Below, piece by piece: positions 16,680 to 24,497 of a stretch of DNA of 29,958 nt. The DNA is taken from NCBI GenBank assembly GCA_964440655.1, contig CAYTTA010000028.1, positions 1 through 29,958 on the forward strand, written 5' to 3'. A program made the translations under genes and the position numbers. The notes below the pieces were generated by a model that saw only the letters and a program-made list of their open reading frames with translations, did not search any database and had not been told where the DNA came from. Origin of the DNA: CAYTTA01 sp964440655 (GTDB taxonomy: Bacteria; Bacteroidota; Rhodothermia; Balneolales; Balneolaceae). Each line of letters begins with the position of its first letter. The stretch's first letter is position 1.

Positions 16680-16708
16680 GAAACGGAGAAGCCAATGATA
16701 AGCTGACG

Positions 16709-18055
16709 ATGAGTAACGGAGGAGTGGAGAGACTCACAGGACCCGCCGGTCCTGGAGGACCATCCGGTCACGCCGCCTCTGCGGATTCCGCCAAGCCTTC
16801 CGGTCACGCAGAATCCGCCGGTGCCGGTGGCGACGCTACCGCGTCGGACACACCCTGGTTCGGTGCCAGAAGACTGGTCGGACAGAACCGTGCCCGCACA
16901 CTGCTGGGCCGGGTGCTCGAATCGGAGCGGATCTCCCATGCATGGCTTCTCACCGGTCCTCAAGGATCCGGCAAAACGGCCCACGCCCTGGCCTTTGCCG
17001 AATGTCTGAACGGCATCAGCCATTTCACCGATCTGAAAACGGGAGCCGATTCCCGCAAGAGCAGCTGGTTCAGCCATCCCGACATCCACTTTTTCATCCC
17101 GCTTCCGAGAACGGTGAGCGAAAGTGCTGAAACGTTGCGCAAGGAGATGAGCGGACGGCTCTCCCTGCTCAGGGAGGACCCCTACAACCGGATCGATTTC
17201 CAGTCGCTTCCGGCTCTTGGCAGCGGATCCGGATCCAAAACACTGCGGGCATTCTATCCGATCGACTATTTCCGCAGGGAGATCCGCCAGATCTCCCGCC
17301 AGCACCCCTATGAAGGGCGCTACACGGTGGTCATCCTCACCGGAATCGAAACGATGGGGGAGCTGGTGGCCAATACCTTTCTGAAACTGCTGGAAGAGCC
17401 GCCCGGGAATCTGGTCTTTATCCTAACAGCAAATCGTCCGGATGAGATTCTGCCCACGCTTCTCTCCCGCTGCCGTCACATCCCTCTCTCCCCCCTCACC
17501 GAGGAGGAGATTGCCCATGCCCTTGTACGCCATGATGGAATGAGCCCCGAAGATGCGCGTCTCCTTGCCCGGATGGCCAATGGCGACTACTCCCTGGCCC
17601 GCTCTCTCGATCCGGAACAGATCCAGCAGGACCGGCGGGAGACCACCGAGTTCCTGCGGCTGGCCTACAGCGGTGATGCCCCTGCCCTGCTCTCTCTCAT
17701 ACAGGGCTGGCAGAACCGTCTGAACCTTGAAGGTCAGATCGCCCTCTGCAACATGCTGGAGATGAAATTGCGGGACCTGGCGATTTGGAAAGAGACCGGC
17801 GAAGAGTCCCTGCTTTTCCACTCGGAAGAGAAAGAGATGATCCGCCGGTTCTGCGACTCACTGCCGGATGCACGCATCCCCGAGATGATCACCCATCTGC
17901 GTCAGCTCAGGGAGCCCCTCCGGCAGAATGTGCAGTTCAAACTGATCTTCACCGCACTCGCCCTCCGATTCGGATACCTGATGAGGGGAGAAGAGCCGGT
18001 GGTCCCCGATCGGGAAAACTGGCGGCACCTGCCCGCCCTCCACCCCACCTCATGA
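16709..18055 (+). CDS. holB: DNA polymerase III delta'-like clamp-loader subunit
   Basis: AAA+ clamp-loader protein. After a low-complexity N-terminus (Gly/Ala/Ser/His-rich, about 45 residues) the conserved region begins WFGARRLVGQNRARTLLGRV, then Walker A GPQGSGKTAHALA, HPDIHFFIPL, LKLLEEPPGNLVFIL and the sensor LLSRCRHIPLSPL. The Walker B acidic pair is missing (VVILTGIETM), as is common in delta' subunits. The four-cysteine zinc site that usually follows Walker A is absent: the segment between AECLNG and HPDIHFF has no CxxC. The start is uncertain: GTG at 16676 overlaps the ccmB stop (GTGA), and ATG at 16709 lies in a near-copy of the same sequence. Confidence 0.85.
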   Translation: MSNGGVERLTGPAGPGGPSGHAASADSAKPSGHAESAGAGGDATASDTPWFGARRLVGQNRARTLLGRVLESERISHAWLLTGPQGSGKTAHALAFAECLNGISHFTDLKTGADSRKSSWFSHPDIHFFIPLPRTVSESAETLRKEMSGRLSLLREDPYNRIDFQSLPALGSGSGSKTLRAFYPIDYFRREIRQISRQHPYEGRYTVVILTGIETMGELVANTFLKLLEEPPGNLVFILTANRPDEILPTLLSRCRHIPLSPLTEEEIAHALVRHDGMSPEDARLLARMANGDYSLARSLDPEQIQQDRRETTEFLRLAYSGDAPALLSLIQGWQNRLNLEGQIALCNMLEMKLRDLAIWKETGEESLLFHSEEKEMIRRFCDSLPDARIPEMITHLRQLREPLRQNVQFKLIFTALALRFGYLMRGEEPVVPDRENWRHLPALHPTS

Positions 18056-18068
18056 TGAGGTACCGCTG

Positions 18069-19043
18069 ATGTTCTCCCGCAAGAGCATACCGTTCACAAA
18101 GATGCAGGCCACCGGCAATGACTTTGTTCTGATCGACAACCGGACAGGCGGATCTGTCGATTCCAGACTCTTTGAAAAGTCGGCCCGCATGCTCTGCGAC
18201 CGGAAATACGGGATCGGATCCGACGGGCTGATTCTGCTCGAGGAGAAGCCGCAGGAGGGGCTGGTAATGCTCTACAAGAATCCGGACGGGAGCGATGCCG
18301 GCATGTGCGGCAACGGCGGAAGATGTTTTGTCCTGTTCGCCCTGCTGTTGGGATATTCCGCCCCTGTCCGTTTCACCATGGGAGGCAAAAGATACCAGGG
18401 AACCCTTGCGGACGGATCGGCCGGCTCTGCTGTGCCTGAGGGATCAGGGGAATCGGGTGAGGCCGGAGACTCATCCCAATCGGCCGCCCCCCGGATCTCA
18501 ACCCCTTCGAAAGAATCCTCGCAAGAATCTTCACCATCGCTCCGCAGCAATATCCGGCTGCACTTCCCCCTGGAGACCCGCATCCAGCCGGTCACCCTGG
18601 AGGGAAGGCCCCTCTGGCAGGTCTATACCAACACCGAACACCTGGTCTGCAGGGTGGATCCGGAAGAGGCCGAAGACCTTGCCTCCCTGAGGGAGAAGGG
18701 GCGCATCCTGAGACATCATGAGCGGTTCGCTCCCGCCGGAACCAACGTCAACTTCATCTGGGGTGATGCCCCGGAGGAGGTCCGGCTGCAAACCTATGAA
18801 CGGGGTGTGGAGGATCTGACCCTCTCCTGCGGCACCGGTGCCATCGCCTCGGCCCTGGTCTGGCATCATCTTCACGGAAGCCAGCCGGGGGAAAATTCAG
18901 GCCGGGTCCGGGTGGCAGGCGGAAACCTGACCATCCACTTCGAATTTTCCGAAAAAACTCAAACCTACAACAAGATCACGCTGGAGGGGCCGGCCGTTGC
19001 GGTTTTTGAAGGAATCTACTACAACCAGAACCTGCACCTGTAG
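18069..19043 (+). CDS. dapF: Diaminopimelate epimerase DapF, with a linker insertion
   Basis: A cofactor-independent epimerase converting LL- to meso-diaminopimelate for lysine and peptidoglycan. FTKMQATGNDFVLIDN is at the N-terminus. The two catalytic cysteines lie in DAGMCGNGGRC and LSCGTGAIASAL, and NPDGSDAGMC and GTNVNFIW complete the substrate pocket. At 324 residues it is longer than the usual 260-285 because about 45 residues rich in Ser, Gly, Glu and Pro (about 116-162, GSAGSAVPEGSGESGEAG to SSQESS) are inserted between two strands of the first lobe. Function should be retained. Its 3' end overlaps the next gene by 47 bases. Confidence 0.95.
   Translation: MFSRKSIPFTKMQATGNDFVLIDNRTGGSVDSRLFEKSARMLCDRKYGIGSDGLILLEEKPQEGLVMLYKNPDGSDAGMCGNGGRCFVLFALLLGYSAPVRFTMGGKRYQGTLADGSAGSAVPEGSGESGEAGDSSQSAAPRISTPSKESSQESSPSLRSNIRLHFPLETRIQPVTLEGRPLWQVYTNTEHLVCRVDPEEAEDLASLREKGRILRHHERFAPAGTNVNFIWGDAPEEVRLQTYERGVEDLTLSCGTGAIASALVWHHLHGSQPGENSGRVRVAGGNLTIHFEFSEKTQTYNKITLEGPAVAVFEGIYYNQNLHL
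18983..18989 (+). promoter_or_regulatory. Shine-Dalgarno-like site inside dapF that sets the TTG start of the plug protein gene
   Basis: GGAGGGG ends about 8 bases before TTG 18997, and no ATG or GTG is available between there and the signal peptide. Clear Shine-Dalgarno sites are rare in this window, so this one supports the unusual start. Confidence 0.5.
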
Positions 19044-20343
19044 AGGTACCGTACCGATCCGCCTCCTCCCGTTCACCTTTGGCTGTCTTCTTCTGACAGT
19101 CCTGACAGGGTGCCTCCATCCGGCAGGCAACAGCGATCCGGGTCGCTCCCGCACAGCGGGATATCAGAACCGGTTCACCGTTCCGGGCCAGGAAACCCTG
19201 CATCCGGATCTCTACTCGCTTGAACTCCATCGCGCCGGAGCGGCAGACTCCCCTCCGATCATCCGGCTCGGATCCGGCGAGCAGCTGATCCTCCGCTTCG
19301 ATCTGATGGAGAACCGCACCCGGCAGTTCCGCATCAGCCTTACACATCACAATCCGGACTGGTCCCGCTCGCCCCTTCCCCCCGAGGAGTACATGAGGGG
19401 CTTCACTCAGGCCTTCTTTGGTGGCGGGACCCCCTCCTCCTCCACCCGCCCCTCCTACCGCTCCTACGAATACCGGTTTCCCAACGATGATCTGGTCATC
19501 TCCATGAGCGGAAACTACCTTCTGCGGGTGGAAGATTTCGAAACGGGTGCCCTCCTCTTTACACACCCCTTCTTCGTCTCCGAAAACCAGGGAGAAATCA
19601 CCTCGGGAAGCGACCGGTTCATGGGATCCGGACGGGACCTGAGAGACAGGATCATCCCCAACAGCACCTACCGCTACCCCGATTTTGTCACCATGCCCGC
19701 CTTTGACCTGCAGTTCTGGTTTGTCCAGAACCGTTTCTGGGGCAGGGCGGAACGGGCCGATGAATTCGATATCGCCACACCGGGATCGGTCTATTATGAA
19801 CTTCCACACAGCCGGGCGTTTGCCGAGGATAACCACTTCCGTTCGCTCCAGCTCTCCCGGCTCGATGCCATTGGCAGTGCAATCCGGGATTTCCGGCCGG
19901 ACCGGGTGCCTCCGGAGGTGATCCTCGATATCGACACCGAGGGTTTGGGCATGCGTCTGGCCAGCCCGGCCGGGAGCCGTTCAGGTCGTCCCGACCCCCG
20001 GCCGCAGGCACAGTATGGCAACATCTTCTTCCGCTTCCAGCCGCACCATCCGCCCCGCCCGGGATCTCGTCTCTTTCTGGCGGGGGATTTCAGCAACTGG
20101 CAGATCGAACAGGATCAGGAGCTGCGATTCAACCCTCAGACGCAGCTCTGGGAAACCAGCCGGTTCATCAAGGAGGGGCAGTACACCTATCGCTATGTGA
20201 TCGTGGAAAACAACCGTATACTCGATCTTCCCACAGAGGAGTTCACTCCGGTGAGACAGGAACTCACGACATTCGTATATTTCAGGGATCCTGTGCGCCA
20301 TCACTACCGGCTGCTTCAGGCCAATTCCTTCTATAGCGAATGA
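18997..20343 (+). CDS. Type IX secretion plug-type lipoprotein (DUF5103)
   Basis: A 448-residue lipoprotein with a hydrophobic signal ending in the lipobox LTGC (FTFGCLLLTVLTGC, Cys at about residue 38). The mature part opens PDLYSLELHRAG...PPIIRLGSGEQLILRFDLM, continues with YRSYEYRFPNDDLVISMSGNYLL, then FTHPFFVSEN, and ends in a beta-sandwich region FLAGDFSNWQ...YTYRYVIVENN that resembles carbohydrate-binding module 48. This order is the family signature of Bacteroidota DUF5103 proteins, recently named type IX secretion system plug proteins, which close the SprA translocon from outside. No other T9SS gene is certain here. The start is TTG inside dapF (see the ribosome-binding-site entry), implying translational coupling. 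Confidence 0.85.
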   Translation: MRFLKESTTTRTCTCRGTVPIRLLPFTFGCLLLTVLTGCLHPAGNSDPGRSRTAGYQNRFTVPGQETLHPDLYSLELHRAGAADSPPIIRLGSGEQLILRFDLMENRTRQFRISLTHHNPDWSRSPLPPEEYMRGFTQAFFGGGTPSSSTRPSYRSYEYRFPNDDLVISMSGNYLLRVEDFETGALLFTHPFFVSENQGEITSGSDRFMGSGRDLRDRIIPNSTYRYPDFVTMPAFDLQFWFVQNRFWGRAERADEFDIATPGSVYYELPHSRAFAEDNHFRSLQLSRLDAIGSAIRDFRPDRVPPEVILDIDTEGLGMRLASPAGSRSGRPDPRPQAQYGNIFFRFQPHHPPRPGSRLFLAGDFSNWQIEQDQELRFNPQTQLWETSRFIKEGQYTYRYVIVENNRILDLPTEEFTPVRQELTTFVYFRDPVRHHYRLLQANSFYSE

Positions 20344-20436
20344 GCCTTGCGTCGCCCGCCCCTCGATCTGAAAAACTCCTGAAGGGTAGTTGAGGGTACG
20401 TATGGCTCACTCTGCAGATTCCAAAAACCCGACTCA

Positions 20437-21663
20437 TTGAAACGACTTCTGATTTTTGCCGGAACACTTCTCGGCGCGGCACTTCTCATTGTACTGCTGG
20501 TTGTAGCTCCCACCTACCGCTCGATCCTGACTCTCCTGGACAATCAGGCAGGGATCTCGGAGGGAAGCGAGTGGGTCGAGAAGACCTTCTCCCTCAAGGG
20601 GCTGACCGAATATATCGCCGAATTTCCCGATCGTGTCTCGGTTGTGAGCATCACCCCGGGCCGGCCAGACTCCTCCCTCTTTCTGCGGGAAAATGAGCCC
20701 CGCACCATGGGAACACTCTCCAACCTTCTTCTGATGACCGCATGGGCCGATGCGTTCGACCGCGGAGTCGCAAGTCCGGACGAACCGGTCCGCTGGGAGG
20801 AAATTGAACAGCTGCAGCTGCCGGGATTCGGTGGAATCCTTCTGAAAGGGGCCCGGGAGAGCGCGCTGGAATCGGGGGCTCTGAACCGGGAGGAGACCAT
20901 TCGTCTGGAGGATGCGCTCGCCCTTCTGCCGCGCCACAACAGTCCTGCCCTGGCGGACTACCTGCTTCTCAGGCTGGGAGAGGAGCGGCTCCGTGAAACC
21001 CTCGACAGGCTCGACCTTGAGCAGACCGATTTCCCGATCCCCTTTTCCGGTCTGATGATGACCTTCTCCCCCGCTCTGCAGGAAAAACCGGCGCAGGATC
21101 TTTTTTCCGAATGGAAAGAGCGGGGGCGTGAACCCCTCCGGAGAGCAGCCTGGGAGAGCTCGCTGGAGCTGAGCCGTGCGGACGGGGAGGCTCGCCAGGA
21201 GATTGTTGAGAGATTCGATCCCGAAAAAAAGGGACTGAGCTTTATCGAGGAACGGGACATGCTCGCGCTCTGGCCCCGTACCACAGCGGCCGAAATGGTC
21301 CGTCTTCTTGAGCAGATGCACCGGGAGGAACTCCTCTCGCCCCAGGTGAGCAGACAGGTCAGAGAGTGGATGCAGTACCCGATGGACCGCCGTGTCCTGA
21401 CCCGCAATTTCCGCGAGTACGGTGCTCTTTATGACAACCGGATGGGACTTCTGAACGGGATCGACTTCGGCCGGTCGGCCTACAACGGCAAACCTGCCAT
21501 CCAGGCGGTCTTTTTCGACCGGATCCATATCGCCGTCTGGCTTCACATGTCGAGCAATCACATGCACCAGGATTTTCAGCAGCGGCTCATCTGGGATCCG
21601 GAACTCTTTTCGGTGATGGACCAGGTAGTCCGGACCGTCGAACCCCAAAAAACCTCCGATTAA
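20437..21663 (+). CDS. Membrane-anchored beta-lactamase-fold protein, catalytic motifs apparently lost
   Basis: A 408-residue protein with one N-terminal transmembrane segment (MKRLLIFAGTLLGAALLIVL) and an external domain whose pattern follows class A serine beta-lactamase-like hydrolases: a helix TLSNLLLMTAWADAFDRG where SxxK should lie, LPRHNSPALADYLLLRLGEE at the SDN helix, and DNRMGLLNGIDFG where KTG is expected. In each place the catalytic residues are replaced (by alignment by eye, Ser/Lys by Thr/Asn, SDN by RHN, KTG by RMG), so it is probably a non-catalytic binding protein or has another chemistry. The start is TTG at 20437. It overlaps the next gene by one base (TAATG). The 93-base spacer before it shows no clear signals. 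Confidence 0.7.
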   Translation: MKRLLIFAGTLLGAALLIVLLVVAPTYRSILTLLDNQAGISEGSEWVEKTFSLKGLTEYIAEFPDRVSVVSITPGRPDSSLFLRENEPRTMGTLSNLLLMTAWADAFDRGVASPDEPVRWEEIEQLQLPGFGGILLKGARESALESGALNREETIRLEDALALLPRHNSPALADYLLLRLGEERLRETLDRLDLEQTDFPIPFSGLMMTFSPALQEKPAQDLFSEWKERGREPLRRAAWESSLELSRADGEARQEIVERFDPEKKGLSFIEERDMLALWPRTTAAEMVRLLEQMHREELLSPQVSRQVREWMQYPMDRRVLTRNFREYGALYDNRMGLLNGIDFGRSAYNGKPAIQAVFFDRIHIAVWLHMSSNHMHQDFQQRLIWDPELFSVMDQVVRTVEPQKTSD

Positions 21664-22154
21664 TGACCAAATACCACTTTATCTACGCGATCTGGCTCCT
21701 GCCTCTCTATTTCCTGAGCATGAACCTCTATCAGCTCAATATCTACACCTCGATCAGCAAGACCTGGGAGAGCGGGGAGAGCTACATGGCCGATATCGCC
21801 GACATCGAGATCAAGCAGATTGCCGCCCAGACCAACGGTTATGTGGTCCTGCAGTTCGAGCCCGAAGGTGGCCCGGCTGTCCGGGAGACACTCTCCATGC
21901 CGGTACAGATGATCCAGACCCTACTGCAATCGAATCGCGTTCCCATTCGCTACCTGCCCGACTCCTCACAGGATATCGTGGTGGTCCCGACCTACAACCT
22001 GCAGCGTCAGATCATCCGGGTCAACCTTGGCGTGACCCTCATCGGACTGATCGCCACCGGGGTCATCGCCTGGTTCGCCTCACGGTTCGCACGGCGGAGG
22101 ATCCTCCATGGCGAGGAAAAACTGATCATAGAGCGGATCGACCAGGATGATTGA
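21663..22154 (+). CDS. Small membrane protein with two transmembrane helices (DUF3592-like)
   Basis: The 163 residues comprise a transmembrane helix (residues 5-25, FIYAIWLLPLYFLSMNLY), an external beta-rich domain of about 95 residues (IEIKQIAAQTNGYVVLQFEP...VPIRYLPDSSQDIVVV), and a second helix (about 120-142, VNLGVTLIGLIATGVIAWF) with a short basic tail. The layout and the GYVVLQF...IRYLPDSSQ pattern recall DUF3592 proteins, whose function is unknown. The start codon shares one base with the preceding stop, so the two are probably translated together and may act together at the membrane. Confidence 0.75.
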   Translation: MTKYHFIYAIWLLPLYFLSMNLYQLNIYTSISKTWESGESYMADIADIEIKQIAAQTNGYVVLQFEPEGGPAVRETLSMPVQMIQTLLQSNRVPIRYLPDSSQDIVVVPTYNLQRQIIRVNLGVTLIGLIATGVIAWFASRFARRRILHGEEKLIIERIDQDD

Positions 22155-22165
22155 TCACAGAATGA

Positions 22166-22195
22166 CGGGATGAATGATCACGGGATGAATGATCA
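22166..22195 (+). repeat. Perfect 15-bp tandem duplication
   Basis: CGGGATGAATGATCA occurs at 22166-22180 and 22181-22195 with no mismatch, in the 56-base spacer before the RsmI-like gene. A partial earlier copy (TGATCACAGAATGA) begins at the stop codon of the preceding gene. Confidence 0.9.
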
Positions 22196-22210
22196 AAAGT
22201 CAAAGTCCAC

Positions 22211-22921
22211 ATGGGAACCCTCTATCTGATCCCCACTCCGATCGGCAGACAGAAAGAGAATCATGTCCTGCCCGAACACACCATCGAGGTGGTCCGGAAG
22301 CTGGACAGGTTCATCGTTGAAAACATCCGGACCGCACAGGGATTCCTTCAATGGGTCGGACATCCCCTCAAGCCCTATGAACCGCAGTTTCGTGTTCTGA
22401 CCCGGAAAACCCCGGAAGAGGAGATCTACAGTTTTCTGGAGCTGCTCAGGGACGGGGATGCCGGTCTGATGTCGGAAGCGGGCGCTCCGGCTGTTGCCGA
22501 TCCCGGGGCAAAGCTGGTCCGTATGGCTCACGATGCCAGCCATCGTGTGGTTCCCTTAACCGGCCCCTCCTCCATCCTGCTCGCTCTGATGGCATCGGGT
22601 CTCAATGGACAGCAATTTGCCTTCCACGGCTACCTTCCGGTCGATGCGGCAGAAAAGGAGAAGCGGATCCGCCAGCTGGAGAGCGAGTCGGCATCCCGGC
22701 GCCAGACACAGATCTTCATCGAATCCCCCCACCGGAATGAAGCCCTTCTGAATACCCTTCTGGAGATCTGCAGGCCGGAGACCCGGCTCTCGGTAGCCGT
22801 CCACCTGACCCTTCCGGACGAGCAGATCCTGAGCATGCCGGTCCATCGGTGGAAAAAAACTCCCCTCCCCCGGCTCAACGGCCGTCCCGCCCTCTTTCTC
22901 TTCCTTGCCGAGGAGGGATAA
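22211..22921 (+). CDS. RsmI-like SAM-dependent methyltransferase, short Bacteroidota paralogue
   Basis: A tetrapyrrole-methylase-fold protein of 236 residues. It has GTLYLIPTPIG at the N-terminus, LMSEAGAPAVADPGAKLV (SAM loop), VVPLTGPSSILLALMASGLNGQQFAFHGYLP and a distal IFIESPHRNEALL, all shared with RsmI, the 16S rRNA C1402 2'-O-methylase. It differs from E. coli RsmI (286 residues) in the first third, where FIVENIRTAQGFL replaces the AEDTRHT region, and in lacking the C-terminal extension. This is the short paralogue found alongside true RsmI in Bacteroidota; its substrate is unknown to me. Confidence 0.85.
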   Translation: MGTLYLIPTPIGRQKENHVLPEHTIEVVRKLDRFIVENIRTAQGFLQWVGHPLKPYEPQFRVLTRKTPEEEIYSFLELLRDGDAGLMSEAGAPAVADPGAKLVRMAHDASHRVVPLTGPSSILLALMASGLNGQQFAFHGYLPVDAAEKEKRIRQLESESASRRQTQIFIESPHRNEALLNTLLEICRPETRLSVAVHLTLPDEQILSMPVHRWKKTPLPRLNGRPALFLFLAEEG

Positions 22922-23088
22922 ACCGCCGGCAAGAGGGAACGATCCCGGAAGATTATCTGTCACTGATCCTGCGGGGAGTTGTAATAATGTGCGAAAAATG
23001 GTTTATTTCGGCTCATCTTACCCCTTTTCAGGCAGAACCAAGAAGGTCTCGCTCTCGTGACGCCTTCCAACCAGTGAGAGAACATCCC

Positions 23089-24354
23089 ATGGCTGAAAAA
23101 TCAGCTCAATACCGGTCAGTACGGATCTTCTGGATGATCTGTCTGACGGTCGTGGCTCTGTTCGCCTTTCCCGCCCGATTTGCCCTCGCACAGACCAGCC
23201 TTCAGAGAATCTCCACCGTGGAGCGGAGCGACGGACAGGGTTATGTGATCCGCTATCATCTCTCGATGGCGGTCGACTCGTTTGCCATCCGTCAGCCCGA
23301 CCCCTCCCTTATCCAGATGAAACTCTACACCCCGGAGATCGACACCGCGGGAATCCGCATCAATACGCAGCAGGGGGTGATCCGTGATGTCCTCCTGCAT
23401 CCGCTGGAAGACGGCCTTGGAGTGGAATTTGTCCTCACCCCCCTTCACCCCTGGCGGGCAAACGCCTATCCCGACCGGAACGGACACGACCTGCTACTCT
23501 CGCTCACACAGGCCGATCAGGATGATGTGATCGCCCTGGCCAACACCACCGAGCCCTACCCCTGGGGCGAGATGCCCCTCCACAGTGAGCCGCTTGAGCT
23601 CAATATCGGCCCGGACGACGGATTTTTCAGGATTCAGGAGAACCTCAATTTCGACACGGTCATCATCGATGCAGGTCACGGGGGGAAAGACCCCGGCACC
23701 ATCGGGCATCGGGGCCTGCGGGAGAAGGACATCACCCTGGCGGTCGCCAAGAAGGTGGGCGGCTACATCGAGGAGTATCTGCCGGATGTCGAGGTGATCT
23801 ACACCCGGGATGATGACACCTTCGTGGAACTGCAGGAGCGCGGGAAAATCGCCAACCGGGCACGGGGGGATCTTTTTGTCTCAATTCATGCCAACGCTTT
23901 CCGCCGGTCGGAAGTCAAAGGAAGCGAGATTTACTTCCTGGGACTGGCACGCACCCAGGCTGCCCTGGAGGTGATGAAGCGGGAGAACAGTGTTGTACAC
24001 CTGGAGGGGGGCAACGGGATGCATGAACTCTCCGAGGAGGATCTTCTAATCTACGAACTTGCCAACGCGGGGAACCTGGCGATCAGCGAGCGCATCGCCG
24101 AAAAGATGGAGTATCAGTTCCGCGAGCGGGCCCGGCGCCCGACGAGGGGAGTAAAACAGGCTCAGTTTGTGGTGCTCTACCACGCTTCAATGCCCGCCGT
24201 GCTTGTGGAGCTGGGATTCATCACCAATCCCGATGAGGCGCGTTTCCTCGGCAGCGAGTATGGGCAGTCGATCGTCGCTTCGGCCATCTTCCGTGCGATC
24301 CGCGACTACAAAGTGGAGTACGAACGGAGCCGGAACATCTCCCGCACCTACTGA
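23089..24354 (+). CDS. N-acetylmuramoyl-L-alanine amidase, AmiC type
   Basis: A periplasmic zinc amidase that splits peptide stems from peptidoglycan at division. The 421-residue protein has a signal peptide (VRIFWMICLTVVALFAFPARFALA), an AMIN-like beta domain (residues about 38-160), a linker, and the Amidase_3 domain with zinc ligands in DAGHGG, GLREKD and SIHAN and the catalytic glutamate in VELGFITN. An insertion carrying ELSEEDLLIYELANAG sits where AmiA/B/C enzymes hold the autoinhibitory helix, so activation by an EnvC/NlpD-type partner is plausible. I chose ATG 23089 because it gives a clean signal peptide. An AT-rich stretch 22979-23011 (TTG, then TATTTCGG) is a weak promoter candidate. 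Confidence 0.93.
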   Translation: MAEKSAQYRSVRIFWMICLTVVALFAFPARFALAQTSLQRISTVERSDGQGYVIRYHLSMAVDSFAIRQPDPSLIQMKLYTPEIDTAGIRINTQQGVIRDVLLHPLEDGLGVEFVLTPLHPWRANAYPDRNGHDLLLSLTQADQDDVIALANTTEPYPWGEMPLHSEPLELNIGPDDGFFRIQENLNFDTVIIDAGHGGKDPGTIGHRGLREKDITLAVAKKVGGYIEEYLPDVEVIYTRDDDTFVELQERGKIANRARGDLFVSIHANAFRRSEVKGSEIYFLGLARTQAALEVMKRENSVVHLEGGNGMHELSEEDLLIYELANAGNLAISERIAEKMEYQFRERARRPTRGVKQAQFVVLYHASMPAVLVELGFITNPDEARFLGSEYGQSIVASAIFRAIRDYKVEYERSRNISRTY

Positions 24355-24422
24355 TTGCCGCTTCTGTTTCTGACGTTCTCTCCCCACCGCTTCATCCAGA
24401 AAATGTCAACCGCCCGCTACCA

Positions 24423-24466
24423 CCATACTCCGGCCATACTCCGGCCATACTCCGGCCATACTCCGG
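24423..24466 (+). repeat. Four perfect 11-bp tandem copies
   Basis: CCATACTCCGG is repeated exactly at 24423, 24434, 24445 and 24456, between the convergent amidase and coaX genes. The period of 11 is close to one DNA helical turn. No inverted repeat or T tract makes it an obvious terminator. Confidence 0.95.
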
Positions 24467-24497
24467 CGGCTAGGGTCGTTTTCCCGGTTACAATCGT

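Noticed and set aside
22987..23088. An upstream ATG at 22987 as the amidase start
   Set aside because: It would place 34 mostly basic residues before an otherwise clean signal peptide; ATG 23089 fits an exported protein.
24423..24466. An origin-type iteron array
   Set aside because: Only four 11-bp copies, GC-rich, no AT-rich unwinding region, no DnaA boxes and no replication gene next to it.
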